Below, piece after piece: positions 42,666-50,340 of a stretch of 64,000 nt of DNA (position 1 is its first letter; the number at the start of each line of letters is the position of its first letter). The position numbers and the translations under genes are program-made. The stretch covers positions 4,588,001 to 4,652,000 of the forward strand of contig NZ_SHKK01000001.1 in NCBI RefSeq assembly GCF_004217135.1, read 5' to 3'. Origin of the DNA: Micromonospora violae. GTDB taxonomy: Bacteria; Actinomycetota; Actinomycetes; Mycobacteriales; Micromonosporaceae. The notes under the pieces were generated by a model, which was not told the DNA's origin, did not search any database, and was given only the letters and a program-made list of their open reading frames with translations.

Positions 42666-43244
42666 GTGAGCGAGAGCACAGGCGGCGGAACGCGGGAACG
42701 GATCAAGGCCGTCGCGCTCGAGCTCTTCACCGAGCAGGGGTACGAGAAGACCTCGCTCCGGGAGATCGCCGAGCGCCTCAACGTCACCAAGGCCGCGCTC
42801 TACTACCACTTCAAGAGCAAGGACGACATCGTCGCCAGCTTCGTCGAGGACCGGCTGGAGCGGATGGACGCGCTGGTCGCCTGGGCCGAGTCGCAACCGT
42901 CGACCCTGGCCACCCGCCGCGAGCTGATCTCCCGCTACGCCGACACGATGTTCAGCGGCGAGCAGCCGTCGGTGATGCGCTTCTTCGAACAGAACCAGAC
43001 CGCGCTCAAGAGCCTGGCCGCCGGTCAGAAGATGCGCGGCCGGATGATGGAGCTGGCCAACGCGCTCTGCCGGGGCGACGACTCCCCCGCCGCCCAACTG
43101 CGCGCCGCGCTGTCCCTGTTCGCGGTGCACACCAGCTGGTTCGCGGTCCGCGCCCCGCACATCAGCGACGACGAACGCCGCAAGCTCGCCCTGGAGGTGG
43201 CCGACGAGCTACTGGCCGCCATCGGCACGCAACCCGACGCCTGA
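42666..43244 (+). CDS. TetR-family transcriptional regulator
   Basis: The 192-residue repressor has the TetR helix-turn-helix at about 10-57 (RIKAVALELFTEQGYEKTSL, REIAERLNVTKAALYYHFKS) and a helical ligand-binding domain (58-192). The GTG at 42666 has GGAGGG six bases upstream; a GTG two codons earlier is less well spaced. It is divergent from the efflux pump gene, with two palindromic operators between, so it should repress the pump and itself. The inducer is probably a pump substrate. Confidence 0.93.
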   Translation: MSESTGGGTRERIKAVALELFTEQGYEKTSLREIAERLNVTKAALYYHFKSKDDIVASFVEDRLERMDALVAWAESQPSTLATRRELISRYADTMFSGEQPSVMRFFEQNQTALKSLAAGQKMRGRMMELANALCRGDDSPAAQLRAALSLFAVHTSWFAVRAPHISDDERRKLALEVADELLAAIGTQPDA

Positions 43245-43280
43245 CCCGGGCGCGATCGTCACACTCCGGGCTCGCCGGGT

Positions 43281-43297
43281 CGGCGGCTCAGCCGCCG
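43281..43297. terminator. Hairpin between tetR and the GNAT gene
   Basis: CGGCGGCT-c-AGCCGCCG, an eight-base-pair perfect stem between two convergent genes. No T-run. Confidence 0.4.
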
Positions 43298-43313
43298 GTC
43301 GTCGGTAAGCGGG

Positions 43314-43823
43314 TCAGCCGCGGGTCAGCTCCAGGCGCAGGCCGAGCAGGTCCACGCCCGGCGCCGGTGACCAGTCCTTCTCCGGGAAGCGGACGAACCC
43401 GCGCCGCGAGTAGAGCCGGTGCGCCGGATCGGCCATCCCGGCCCGGACGCAGATCACCACCGCCGTGCAACCCAACTCGGTCGCCCGGCCGACACACGCC
43501 TCGACCAGCGCGGCACCGACGCCCCGCCCCTGGGCACCCGGGTCGACCGCGAGCATCCGGAACTCCGCCTCGCCCGGCCCGGACAGCTCGGCGAACCGGG
43601 TGCCCGGCAGCACGAACGTGACCGAGCCGAGCACCGCACCGGTCACCTCGTCGACCGCGACCAGCACCTCGCCGCTGTCGGCCCGGGTCGGCACATCGGC
43701 CAGCACCTCGCCGTACCCGTGCTCGCCCTTGAGCTGGCCGTCCGCCTCGTACGCGGCCACGGTCAGTCGGGCCACCGCCGGAAAGTCGGCCGGCTCGGCC
43801 GGACGGACCCGCAACCCGGTCAA
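43314..43823 (-). CDS. GNAT N-acetyltransferase
   Basis: This 169-residue acetyltransferase has the GNAT fold: LRVRPAEPADFPAVARLTVAAY, then AVLGSVTFVLPG, EFRMLAVDPGAQGRGVGAALVEA (acetyl-CoA loop QGRGVG) and LYSRRGFVRFPEKDW. Substrate unknown. The start codon appears to be TTG, overlapping the biotin-carrier stop in TTGA, which fits the coupling pattern in this genome. No ATG or GTG near the N-terminus would keep the first strand. It is probably co-transcribed with the carrier gene. Confidence 0.87.
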   Translation of the reverse strand: MTGLRVRPAEPADFPAVARLTVAAYEADGQLKGEHGYGEVLADVPTRADSGEVLVAVDEVTGAVLGSVTFVLPGTRFAELSGPGEAEFRMLAVDPGAQGRGVGAALVEACVGRATELGCTAVVICVRAGMADPAHRLYSRRGFVRFPEKDWSPAPGVDLLGLRLELTRG

Positions 43824-44035
43824 GCGATCACCGCGATCAGGTCACCGTCCTGCACGACGTCGCCCTCGTGCACGGCGAGCTGCTGAAGCACACCGTCAGA
43901 CTCGGCGATGACCGGGATCTCCATCTTCATCGACTCGAGGATCACCAGGGTGTCACCCTCGGCCACCGTGTCACCCGCGGTGGCGACGACCTTCCAGACG
44001 TTGGCCACCATCTCGGCGCGGATCTCCTCGGCCAT
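43820..44035 (-). CDS. Biotin/lipoyl-attachment carrier protein (TB7.3-like)
   Basis: The 71-residue protein is a single biotinyl domain with the ESMKME modification site (Lys about 35) between two symmetric half-motifs. It has the same length as the mycobacterial protein TB7.3 (Rv3221c). It could be a free-standing biotin carboxyl carrier for an acyl-CoA carboxylase encoded elsewhere. The ATG at 44035 has GGGAGGG upstream. Its neighbourhood (PdtaS, SigR, RsrA) also matches that of TB7.3, supporting orthology. Confidence 0.92.
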   Translation of the reverse strand: MAEEIRAEMVANVWKVVATAGDTVAEGDTLVILESMKMEIPVIAESDGVLQQLAVHEGDVVQDGDLIAVIA

Positions 44036-44262
44036 GTCCAGGCCCTCCCTCTTCGCGACGTGCCTGCCGACGTATCCAATCATGCGTCGACCGGCGGTGG
44101 GCGCGCAGCGGCACAGCCGGGATGACCCGCCCGCCCTGGGGAAGGCGGCGGGTGTCGACCGCACTACCATCAGCGGGTCGGACCCGACGCCGGACCTCCG
44201 GTGGCTGCATCGGCGCCGAGGTCGTGCGCAGGACGGATCCGACCCATCACGAGGAGGTCAGC

Positions 44263-44337
44263 ATGGCGAAGAAGTCCCGGAAGAAGAAGGCTCGTAAGAA
44301 GAGCGCCGCGAACCACGGCAAGCGTCCCAACTCCTGA
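44263..44337 (+). CDS. 50S ribosomal protein bL37
   Basis: The 24-residue very basic protein (MAKKSRKKKARKKSAANH then GKRPNS) matches bL37, the small extra large-subunit protein of actinobacterial ribosomes seen in mycobacterial structures. It has a textbook GAGGAGG six bases before the ATG. It is alone and is followed by a strong terminator. At this length it is easily missed by gene callers. Confidence 0.9.
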   Translation: MAKKSRKKKARKKSAANHGKRPNS

Positions 44338-44396
44338 ACGGGTCGACGGGCCGGTTGCCCGTCGCCGCTCAGCCCGACCCGGCCGAGGCCGGGTAC

Positions 44397-44434
44397 ACCG
44401 GTGGCCCGGGTCGACATCGACCCGGGCCACCGGT
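44397..44434. terminator. Terminator between bL37 and rsrA
   Basis: A perfect 18-bp stem (44397-44414 with 44417-44434) and a two-base loop lie between the convergent bL37 and anti-sigma genes, followed by CTTGCC. Confidence 0.75.
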
Positions 44435-44455
44435 CTTGCCAGCTGGTGCCGACGC

Positions 44456-44743
44456 TCAGTCGGCCAGCTCACGCGAGTCGCTGGTCTCGAAGACCACCAG
44501 CTCGGTGAGCTTGACCCGCAACCGCTCACGCAGCTCGTCCGGCGCGGTCTCGTTGCCACAGCACCGCGCCACCAGCGCGCGCACCTCCTGCTCCAACCCG
44601 TACTCGCGCAGGCAGGGCCCGCACTCGTCCAGGTGGTGCCGGATCAGCGAGCGGCGCTCATCGGCGCACTCCAGGTCCAGGTAGAGATACACCTCCGCGA
44701 GCACTTCGCGGCAGTCCGTCTCGTGCGGCTCCCCACAGCTCAC
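44456..44743 (-). CDS. rsrA: Zinc-binding anti-sigma factor (RsrA/RshA)
   Basis: The 95-residue protein has the ZAS motif HHLDECGPCLREYG (H-x3-C-x2-C), an upstream Cys in ETDCREVLAEVYLYLD and further Cys in VARCCGNE. In RsrA and RshA zinc is held by these residues and disulfide stress releases the sigma factor. The GTG at 44743 lies one base after the sigR stop, with GGGAGG as its binding site, so the two are co-translated. It should bind and hold SigR in reduced cells. Confidence 0.93.
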   Translation of the reverse strand: MSCGEPHETDCREVLAEVYLYLDLECADERRSLIRHHLDECGPCLREYGLEQEVRALVARCCGNETAPDELRERLRVKLTELVVFETSDSRELAD

Positions 44744-44744
44744 G

Positions 44745-45371
44745 TCACACCTCCCGGCCGGCAGCAGCGGCGGTCGAGCCCTTCGCCGAGCGGGCGGCAC
44801 TGAAGCCCCGCTCCCCGGCGTAGCGCTCGAGCAGCTTGCGCAGATTACGACGGCCCCGGTGCAGACGCGACATCACGGTGCCGATCGGCGTGCCCATGAT
44901 GTCCGCGACCTCCTTGTAGGAGAAGCCCTCGACATCAGTGAGGTAGACCGCCAGGCGGAACTCCTCCGGCAACTGCTGGAGGGCCTCCTTGACGTCACTG
45001 TCCGGCAGCCGGTCCAGTGCCTCCGTCTCGGCGGAGCGCAGGCCGCTGGAGGTGTGCGACTCGGCCTCAGCGAGCTGCCAGTCGGTGATCTCCTCGGTGG
45101 GCGCCTGGATCGGTTGGCGCTGCCGCTTGCGGTAGGAGTTGATGTAGGTGTTGGTCAGGATCCGGTAGAGCCAGGCCTTCAGGTTCGTGCCCTGCTCAAA
45201 CTGGTGGAAGGCCGCGTACGCCTTCAGGTAGGTCTCCTGAACCAGGTCCTCGGCATCCGCCGGGTTGCGTGTCATCCGCAGCCCAGCAGCGTAGAGCTGA
45301 TCGACGAATGGCATCGCGTCCCGCTCGAATCGGGCCCTGCGCTCGTCCGTCTTCTCGGTGGTCAACCGCAC
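44745..45371 (-). CDS. sigR: ECF sigma factor SigR/SigH
   Basis: The 208-residue core sigma factor has region 2 ([24 protein letters not shown], then [20 protein letters not shown]) and region 4 ([47 protein letters not shown]). It matches SigR of Streptomyces and SigH of mycobacteria, which direct the thiol-oxidative-stress regulon. I annotate the GTG at 45371. The same frame stays open to a GTG at 45572 with its own GAGGGGGG site, downstream of a SigR-type promoter. That would add 67 residues, as in the unstable SigR-prime form of S. coelicolor. rsrA follows at once. Confidence 0.94.
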   Translation of the reverse strand: MRLTTEKTDERRARFERDAMPFVDQLYAAGLRMTRNPADAEDLVQETYLKAYAAFHQFEQGTNLKAWLYRILTNTYINSYRKRQRQPIQAPTEEITDWQLAEAESHTSSGLRSAETEALDRLPDSDVKEALQQLPEEFRLAVYLTDVEGFSYKEVADIMGTPIGTVMSRLHRGRRNLRKLLERYAGERGFSAARSAKGSTAAAAGREV

Positions 45372-45610
45372 ATCCCCTCGCGTCGGATGCTTTCCCGCCG
45401 AGGATACGCGCACGGACCTGCCCGCAGATTCACTTCCGGCGGGTGTGCTCGTGCTCACCGCACCGACCCCGCCCGGTCCCGCCGTCGCCGGCCACTCCGG
45501 GCCATCCAGCAGTTGCTTCAACTGCCGGGCGTCCCGTTCGTCCCGTTGCAGGCTTCGTGTCTCGGTTGGCACCGGTCACCCCCCTCGCAGAAAAGTCGTC
45601 CGGGGTTAGT

Positions 45611-45637
45611 AACGCGAGATGACCACTGGGGCATTCC
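45611..45637 (-). promoter_or_regulatory. SigR-type autoregulatory promoter
   Basis: Minus strand: GGAAT (45637-45633), 18 bases, CGTT (45614-45611), close to the SigR/SigH consensus GGAAT-N18-GTT. A transcript from it would begin near 45604 and include the upstream GTG at 45572, giving the extended SigR form. Confidence 0.65.
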
Positions 45638-45651
45638 GGCCGGCCCTCCCG

Positions 45652-45695
45652 TTCCTGGTCCCGGCCCCGACGGCGGCCGGCGCTGGGACCAGGAA
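45652..45695 (-). terminator. Hairpin downstream of the hydrolase gene
   Basis: TTCCTGGTCCC (45652-45662) and GGGACCAGGAA (45685-45695) are exact complements, with GGCC/GGCC pairing inside. It lies about 115 bases after the hydrolase stop and 15 bases before the SigR-type promoter on the same strand, insulating sigR from read-through. Confidence 0.55.
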
Positions 45696-45808
45696 GGGCC
45701 TGGGAGGACTGGTGTCGACGGCCCTGATCGGGGCCGCCGGCACCATCGGATGCAACGACCCGTGCCCGGCCCCGGAAACGGTCGCCCCGGCGAGCCGGCC
45801 GCGACGGC

Positions 45809-46423
45809 TCAGCCGGCCGCCCAGCCCTGGGCGGACAGCCAGGCGCGCACGGCGGCGGCGGTGCCGGGTGGATCCCGGCGTAGATCGTGCGTCTCACCCG
45901 GACGGCTCACCACCTGCACGGTCGGCCCCGGCTCCGGCGTCCCGAACGGGTCCCGGTCGCCGTTCACGACCAACGTCGGCAGGCCGGTGTCCAGTTCGGT
46001 GGCCCGCGAGCGTTCCGGTCGGCCGGGCGGGTGCAGCGGAAAGGCCAACGCGACCACGCCGACCGCACCCACCGCACGGGCCGTCCGGCAGGCCACCCGG
46101 GCACCACTGGAACGCCCACCGACCACCGTCGGCACGTCGGCGTGCCGGTCCCGCAGCACGGCGAGCACCGCCGCCCAGGCTTCGTCGAGGTGACCTGCCG
46201 GTGCCGGCGCGCGTCGACCGGCGACCCGGTAGGGCTGGGTCACCCGAACCACCGCCACGCCGGCCTCGACCGACGCGTCCCGGACCGCGAGCAGGTCGGG
46301 CGCGTCGACGCTGCCGCCCGCGCCGTGCCCGAGGACGAGCAGGGCGGTGGCCGGACGGCGGGGCAGGTCGGTGTCGATCCGCGCCGGACCGCGCGGGGTC
46401 TCGATCTCGTTGCTGGGTGGCAC
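45809..46423 (-). CDS. Small alpha/beta hydrolase (KANL3/Tex30-like, dienelactone-hydrolase fold)
   Basis: The 204-residue protein has the compact hydrolase fold. It shows ALLVLGHGAGGSVDAPDL (oxyanion region), nucleophile elbow VVGGRSSGARVA, TLVVNGDRDPFG (acid) and a late His in RPGETHDLRRD. Substrate unknown; no lipase lid. I chose the GTG at 46423 because CAGAAT lies six bases upstream (46430-46435, minus strand) with no Shine-Dalgarno, the leaderless pattern; the frame is also open to GTG 46453. It is a single gene upstream of sigR, separated by a hairpin. Confidence 0.83.
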   Translation of the reverse strand: MPPSNEIETPRGPARIDTDLPRRPATALLVLGHGAGGSVDAPDLLAVRDASVEAGVAVVRVTQPYRVAGRRAPAPAGHLDEAWAAVLAVLRDRHADVPTVVGGRSSGARVACRTARAVGAVGVVALAFPLHPPGRPERSRATELDTGLPTLVVNGDRDPFGTPEPGPTVQVVSRPGETHDLRRDPPGTAAAVRAWLSAQGWAAG

Positions 46424-46475
46424 CGGCCTATTCTGCGCCGCCGCACCAACCACAGGTGCGAACCCGCCCGCCGAT

Positions 46476-46868
46476 TCAGCTCAGCGGGACCAGGGCGAGC
46501 AGACGATCGCGCACCGGTGGGCCGGCGTCGTCGATGGCGCCCAGGTCAGGCTCGACCTCGCCGCGCCAGGCGACCAACATCGCTCGTCGCTCCCGGGGCG
46601 TCGTGCCGCCCCAGACACCGTGGCAGTCACCGACGTCGAGGGCCCAGGCCAGGCAGGAGCCCTGCACGTCACAACTGCGGCACAGCGCGACGGCAGCGTC
46701 CGCCGGTTCGTTCGGTGCCGGAAAGAATGTCTCCGGATCGACGCTCTGGCAGGTTCCTCTGGTGCGCCACGCGTCGTCCTGTCGCCGTTCCTGCACGGCC
46801 CGCAGCAGTCGCGGATCTCGCCGCGCCGCCGCCACCTCGTGCGGGCGCGGCATACGTGCCCGTGTCAT
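46476..46868 (-). CDS. WhiB-family iron-sulfur regulator
   Basis: The 130-residue Wbl protein has a long N-terminal extension, then cluster cysteines in TRGTCQSVDPETFFPA and ALCRSCDVQGSCLAWAL, and the turn CHGVWGGTTPRERR. The acidic C-terminus lacks the AT-hook of WhiB7, so it is a WhiB of another, unassigned subgroup. It should bind a [4Fe-4S] cluster and a sigma factor to control transcription. The ATG at 46868 has GGGGGAGG seven bases upstream. It lies next to the hydrolase gene on the same strand, with a 52-base gap. Confidence 0.92.
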   Translation of the reverse strand: MTRARMPRPHEVAAARRDPRLLRAVQERRQDDAWRTRGTCQSVDPETFFPAPNEPADAAVALCRSCDVQGSCLAWALDVGDCHGVWGGTTPRERRAMLVAWRGEVEPDLGAIDDAGPPVRDRLLALVPLS

Positions 46869-47064
46869 CCACCCACCTCCCCCGTGGGACCGGCAAGATC
46901 GATGGACGTCGTCCGCCCCGTGCGAATCGACGGCCACTACCGGCGCTGTGTTCTATCGCACTTATCGACACCGGGACAAGGGTCTGCCGGGAACATGACT
47001 GAACAGCCAGGAGACGAATCACGCGGAACCCTGGCAAATCGGCGGCCGACGATGCGCGCCGGTG

Positions 47065-47775
47065 TCAGAACAGGGTCAACTCCTGCGGTGTCACACTCGG
47101 CGCCACGGCCACCCGGGCGGTCAGCTGCGGCCCGTCGTTGCGAACGTCCCCCACCGCCGCACCCACCGGTCGGATCTCCAACCCCGCCAACTGCTCCGTC
47201 GACGCCGCCGTGAGCAACCGCTCCGGCTCGTCGGTCGACGCGAGCCACGACGACCAACGCTCGGGCGGCAGCAGCACCGGCATCCGGTCGTGCACCTCGA
47301 CCAGGTCGCCGAGCGCCGCGGTGGTCAGCACGCTGAAGGTGAGTCGGCGCTCGGCGTCGGACTCCCAGACCGACCAGATGCCGGCCAGCGCCAGCACCGA
47401 GCCGTCCCGGGGGGTCATGAAGTACGCCTGCCGGCCGCCGTCGGGGAGCCGGACCCACTCGTACCAGCCATCGGCCGGGACCAGGCAGCGGCGGCGGGCG
47501 AACGAGCCGGCGTACGCCCGGCTGGTGGCCACCGTCTCCGCCCGCGCGTTGATCATGCGGGCGGCGCCCGAGGCGGAGCGGGACCAGTGCGGCAGCAGAC
47601 CCCAGCGGCCGACACAGAGGCTGCGGTGCCCCTCCGGGGTGACCCGGACCAGCGGCACCGGGTCGGTCGGTGCGACGTTGTGATCCGGCCGGACCCCGCC
47701 CTCGGTGTCGTCGGACGACTCGAACAGCGCGCTCAGCTCACCGGAGCTTCGGGTCGTCGCGTACCTGCCACACAT
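47065..47775 (-). CDS. SOS-response-associated peptidase (SRAP/HMCES/YedK)
   Basis: The 236-residue protein begins MCGRYATTRSSGEL; Cys2 is the residue that crosslinks to abasic sites in single-stranded DNA after Met removal. Other conserved parts are NVAPTDPVPLVR, RWGLLPHWS, MINARAETV, CLVPADGWYEW and VHDRMPVLLP (His). It protects replication forks by forming a DNA-protein crosslink at abasic sites. The ATG lies seven bases after TAGCGT (47783-47788, minus strand) with no Shine-Dalgarno, so it is probably leaderless. It is divergent from aroA, as in M. tuberculosis (Rv3226c and Rv3227). Confidence 0.93.
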   Translation of the reverse strand: MCGRYATTRSSGELSALFESSDDTEGGVRPDHNVAPTDPVPLVRVTPEGHRSLCVGRWGLLPHWSRSASGAARMINARAETVATSRAYAGSFARRRCLVPADGWYEWVRLPDGGRQAYFMTPRDGSVLALAGIWSVWESDAERRLTFSVLTTAALGDLVEVHDRMPVLLPPERWSSWLASTDEPERLLTAASTEQLAGLEIRPVGAAVGDVRNDGPQLTARVAVAPSVTPQELTLF

Positions 47776-47878
47776 GGCACACACGCTAATGCGTCGGACG
47801 CCCGGTTGGCTGTCCCGACAACCGGGAGTACGACCGCCGGTTCCCACCGTCCACCGGCCGACACGGCAGAATGTAACC

Positions 47879-49180
47879 GTGGGGAATCTGACCGCGACCC
47901 GGCCGCCGCAGCCGTGGACCGCACCGACCGCGTCCGACCCGGTGGCGGCGACGCTGCGTCTGCCCGGCTCCAAATCGATGACCGCCCGCGCCCTGGTGCT
48001 CAGCGCGCTCGCCGCCGGCCCGTCGACGCTGGCCGGGCCGCTGCGCGCCCGCGACACCGAGTTGATGGCCGCCGGCCTGCGGGCGATGGGCGCGCACGTG
48101 TCGATCAGCGACGACGAGCGCTGGCTGGTCCGGCCGCACCCGCTGGTCGGCCCCGCGCACGTCGACGTCGGGCTGGCCGGCACCGTGATGCGGTTCGTGC
48201 CGCCGGTGGCGGGCCTGGCCGACGGGCAGGTCACCTTCGACGGCGACCCGTACGCCCGCACCCGGCCCCTCGGCCCGCTCGTCGGCGCGCTGCGCTCGCT
48301 GGGCGTCCGGATCGACGTCACCGGCGCGGGCAGCCTGCCGCTGACCGTGCTCGGCACCGGCCGGGTCGCCGGGGGCGACGTGGTGATCGACGCGTCCGCG
48401 TCCAGCCAACTCGTCTCCGGCCTGCTGCTGGCCGCCCCGCGCTTCGACCGCGGGGTCGTGGTGCGCCACGTCGGCCCGCCGGTGCCCTCCGCGCCGCACC
48501 TGCGGATGACGGTGCAGATGCTGCGGGCCGCCGGCGCGGCGGTCGACGACAGCACCCCCGACGTGTGGGCCGTCGAGCCCGGCCCGCTCACCGGGCGCGG
48601 CTGGGACATCGAACCGGACCTCTCCGGCGCCGTGCCGTTCTTCGCCGCCGCCCTGGTCACCGGGGGTGAGGTGACCCTCCAGGGCTGGCCGCACAACAGC
48701 GCCCAGCCGGTCGAGCAGCTCCGCTCGCTGCTCCAGCGGATGGGCGGCGAGGTCACCCTCTCCACCAACGGGCTGACCGTCCGCGGCACGGGCGTGGTGC
48801 ACGGTCTGACCGCCGACCTGTCCGACGTCGGCGAGCTGACCCTCGTGCTGACCGCGCTGGCCATGCTGGCCGACTCGCCGTCGGTCTTCACCGGCGTCGG
48901 GCACATCCGGGGCCACGAGACCGACCGGCTCGCCGCGCTCGCGCGGGAGTTCGGCGGGCTCGGGGCGGACATCACCGAGACCGCCGACGGGCTGGAGATC
49001 CGGCCGCGCCCGCTGCGCGGTGGAGTCTTCCGCACCTACCACGACCACCGGATGGCACACGCCGCCGCGGTGGCCGGGCTCGCCGTTCCCGGCATCGAGG
49101 TGGACGACGTGGGGTGTACCTCCAAGACCATGCCCGAGTTCCCGGAGCTATGGTCAGCGATGGTGACCGGCAAGAGCTGA
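47879..49180 (+). CDS. aroA: 3-phosphoshikimate 1-carboxyvinyltransferase (EPSP synthase)
   Basis: The 433-residue enzyme has the EPSP-synthase inverse barrel: LRLPGSKSMTARALVLSALA, VGLAGTVMRFVPPVA, SASSQLVSGLLLAAP, DIEPDLSGAVPFFAAALV, HIRGHETDRLAALA and YHDHRMAHAAAVAGL. It joins shikimate-3-phosphate and PEP in aromatic amino-acid synthesis. The active-site loop, LAGTVMRFVPP where many enzymes have a GNAGTxxR loop, is the divergent actinobacterial form. The GTG start lies six bases after CAGAAT with no Shine-Dalgarno, so it is probably leaderless. rsgA follows after 19 bases. Confidence 0.96.
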   Translation: MGNLTATRPPQPWTAPTASDPVAATLRLPGSKSMTARALVLSALAAGPSTLAGPLRARDTELMAAGLRAMGAHVSISDDERWLVRPHPLVGPAHVDVGLAGTVMRFVPPVAGLADGQVTFDGDPYARTRPLGPLVGALRSLGVRIDVTGAGSLPLTVLGTGRVAGGDVVIDASASSQLVSGLLLAAPRFDRGVVVRHVGPPVPSAPHLRMTVQMLRAAGAAVDDSTPDVWAVEPGPLTGRGWDIEPDLSGAVPFFAAALVTGGEVTLQGWPHNSAQPVEQLRSLLQRMGGEVTLSTNGLTVRGTGVVHGLTADLSDVGELTLVLTALAMLADSPSVFTGVGHIRGHETDRLAALAREFGGLGADITETADGLEIRPRPLRGGVFRTYHDHRMAHAAAVAGLAVPGIEVDDVGCTSKTMPEFPELWSAMVTGKS

Positions 49181-49199
49181 CGCGAGAAGAGGACAGGTC

Positions 49200-50312
49200 C
49201 TGGCGACCAAACGGCGGGAGTACGACGAGGACGACGTACGGGTCCGGCCCGGAAAGTCCTCGCGCCCGCGTACGCGTACCCGCCCACGGCACGCCGACGC
49301 GGTCGACGGGTTCGTCATCGCCGTCGACCGGGGCCGCTACACGTGCGTGCTGTCCGGAGCCGAACGCGGGGTGGTCGGCGCCGAGCTGCCCACGGTCACC
49401 GCGATGCGGGCCCGTGAGCTGGGCCGCAAGTCGGTGGTGGTGGGTGACCGGGTCAGCCTGGTCGGTGACACGTCGGGCGCGGAGGGCGCTCTCGCTCGCA
49501 TCGTCCGGATCGCCGAGCGCCGCTCGGTGTTGCGCCGCACCGCCGACGACGACGAGACCACCGCCGAGGGTCGGCTGGAACGGGTGGTGGTGGCCAACGC
49601 CGACCAGCTGGTGATCGTCAGCGCCCTGGCCGATCCGCCGCCGCGCACCGGGTTCATCGACCGCTGCCTGGTGGCCGCGTACGACGCGGACGTCGAGCCG
49701 CTGCTCTGCCTCACCAAGGCCGATCTGGCCGGGCCGGAGGAGGTGTTGGGCTACTACACGGAGTTGGAACTGCCGTACGTGCTCAACCGCCCCGACGGCG
49801 ACCTCGACGCGCTCCGGGCGCTGCTGAGTGGCAAGGTGTCGGTCCTGGTCGGGCACTCCGGGGTGGGCAAGTCGACGCTGGTCAACCGCCTCGTCCCGGA
49901 CGCCGCCCGGGCGGTCGGCGTGGTGAGCGCGATCGGCCGGGGTCGGCACACCTCCACCAGCGCGGTGGCGCTGCGGCTGCCACCGGTGCCGGGCGTCGAC
50001 AGCGACCCGGGCTGGATCATCGACACCCCCGGGATCCGCAGCTTCGGGTTGGCGCACGTCTCGGCCGACAGCCTGCTGCACGGCTTCCCGGACCTGGTCG
50101 AGGGCACCGTCGACTGCCCGCCGAACTGCCCGCACACCGCCGACGAGGCGGAGTGTGGGCTGGACGCCTGGGTGGCCGCCGGTAAGGCCGACCCGCGTCG
50201 GTTGGCCTCGTACCGTCGGTTGCTCGCCTCCCGGGCCGGCGAGGGTGACCCACGCGGCGACAGCGACCAGCGCGGGCCCGGTGAGGGTGACCGTCGCGGG
50301 CCGGACGAGTGA
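49200..50312 (+). CDS. rsgA: Ribosome small-subunit-dependent GTPase A
   Basis: The 370-residue ribosome-assembly GTPase has an OB-fold domain and circularly permuted G motifs. G4 is TKADL, G1 is GHSGVGKSTLVNRL, G3 is DTPGIRSF, and the C-terminal zinc knuckle is CPPNCPHTADEAEC. Conserved N-terminal residues (KRREYDEDDVRVRPGKSSRPR and the first OB strand FVIAVDRGRYTC) lie upstream of any in-frame ATG or GTG. I therefore place the start at CTG 49200, which has AGAGGA seven bases upstream. The first in-frame GTG (49347) would cut into the OB fold. A variable charged C-terminus with GEGD-type repeats follows the knuckle. Confidence 0.92.
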   Translation: MATKRREYDEDDVRVRPGKSSRPRTRTRPRHADAVDGFVIAVDRGRYTCVLSGAERGVVGAELPTVTAMRARELGRKSVVVGDRVSLVGDTSGAEGALARIVRIAERRSVLRRTADDDETTAEGRLERVVVANADQLVIVSALADPPPRTGFIDRCLVAAYDADVEPLLCLTKADLAGPEEVLGYYTELELPYVLNRPDGDLDALRALLSGKVSVLVGHSGVGKSTLVNRLVPDAARAVGVVSAIGRGRHTSTSAVALRLPPVPGVDSDPGWIIDTPGIRSFGLAHVSADSLLHGFPDLVEGTVDCPPNCPHTADEAECGLDAWVAAGKADPRRLASYRRLLASRAGEGDPRGDSDQRGPGEGDRRGPDE

Positions 50313-50340
50313 CCCGACCGGCGTGGGCTAGGTTGCCGGC

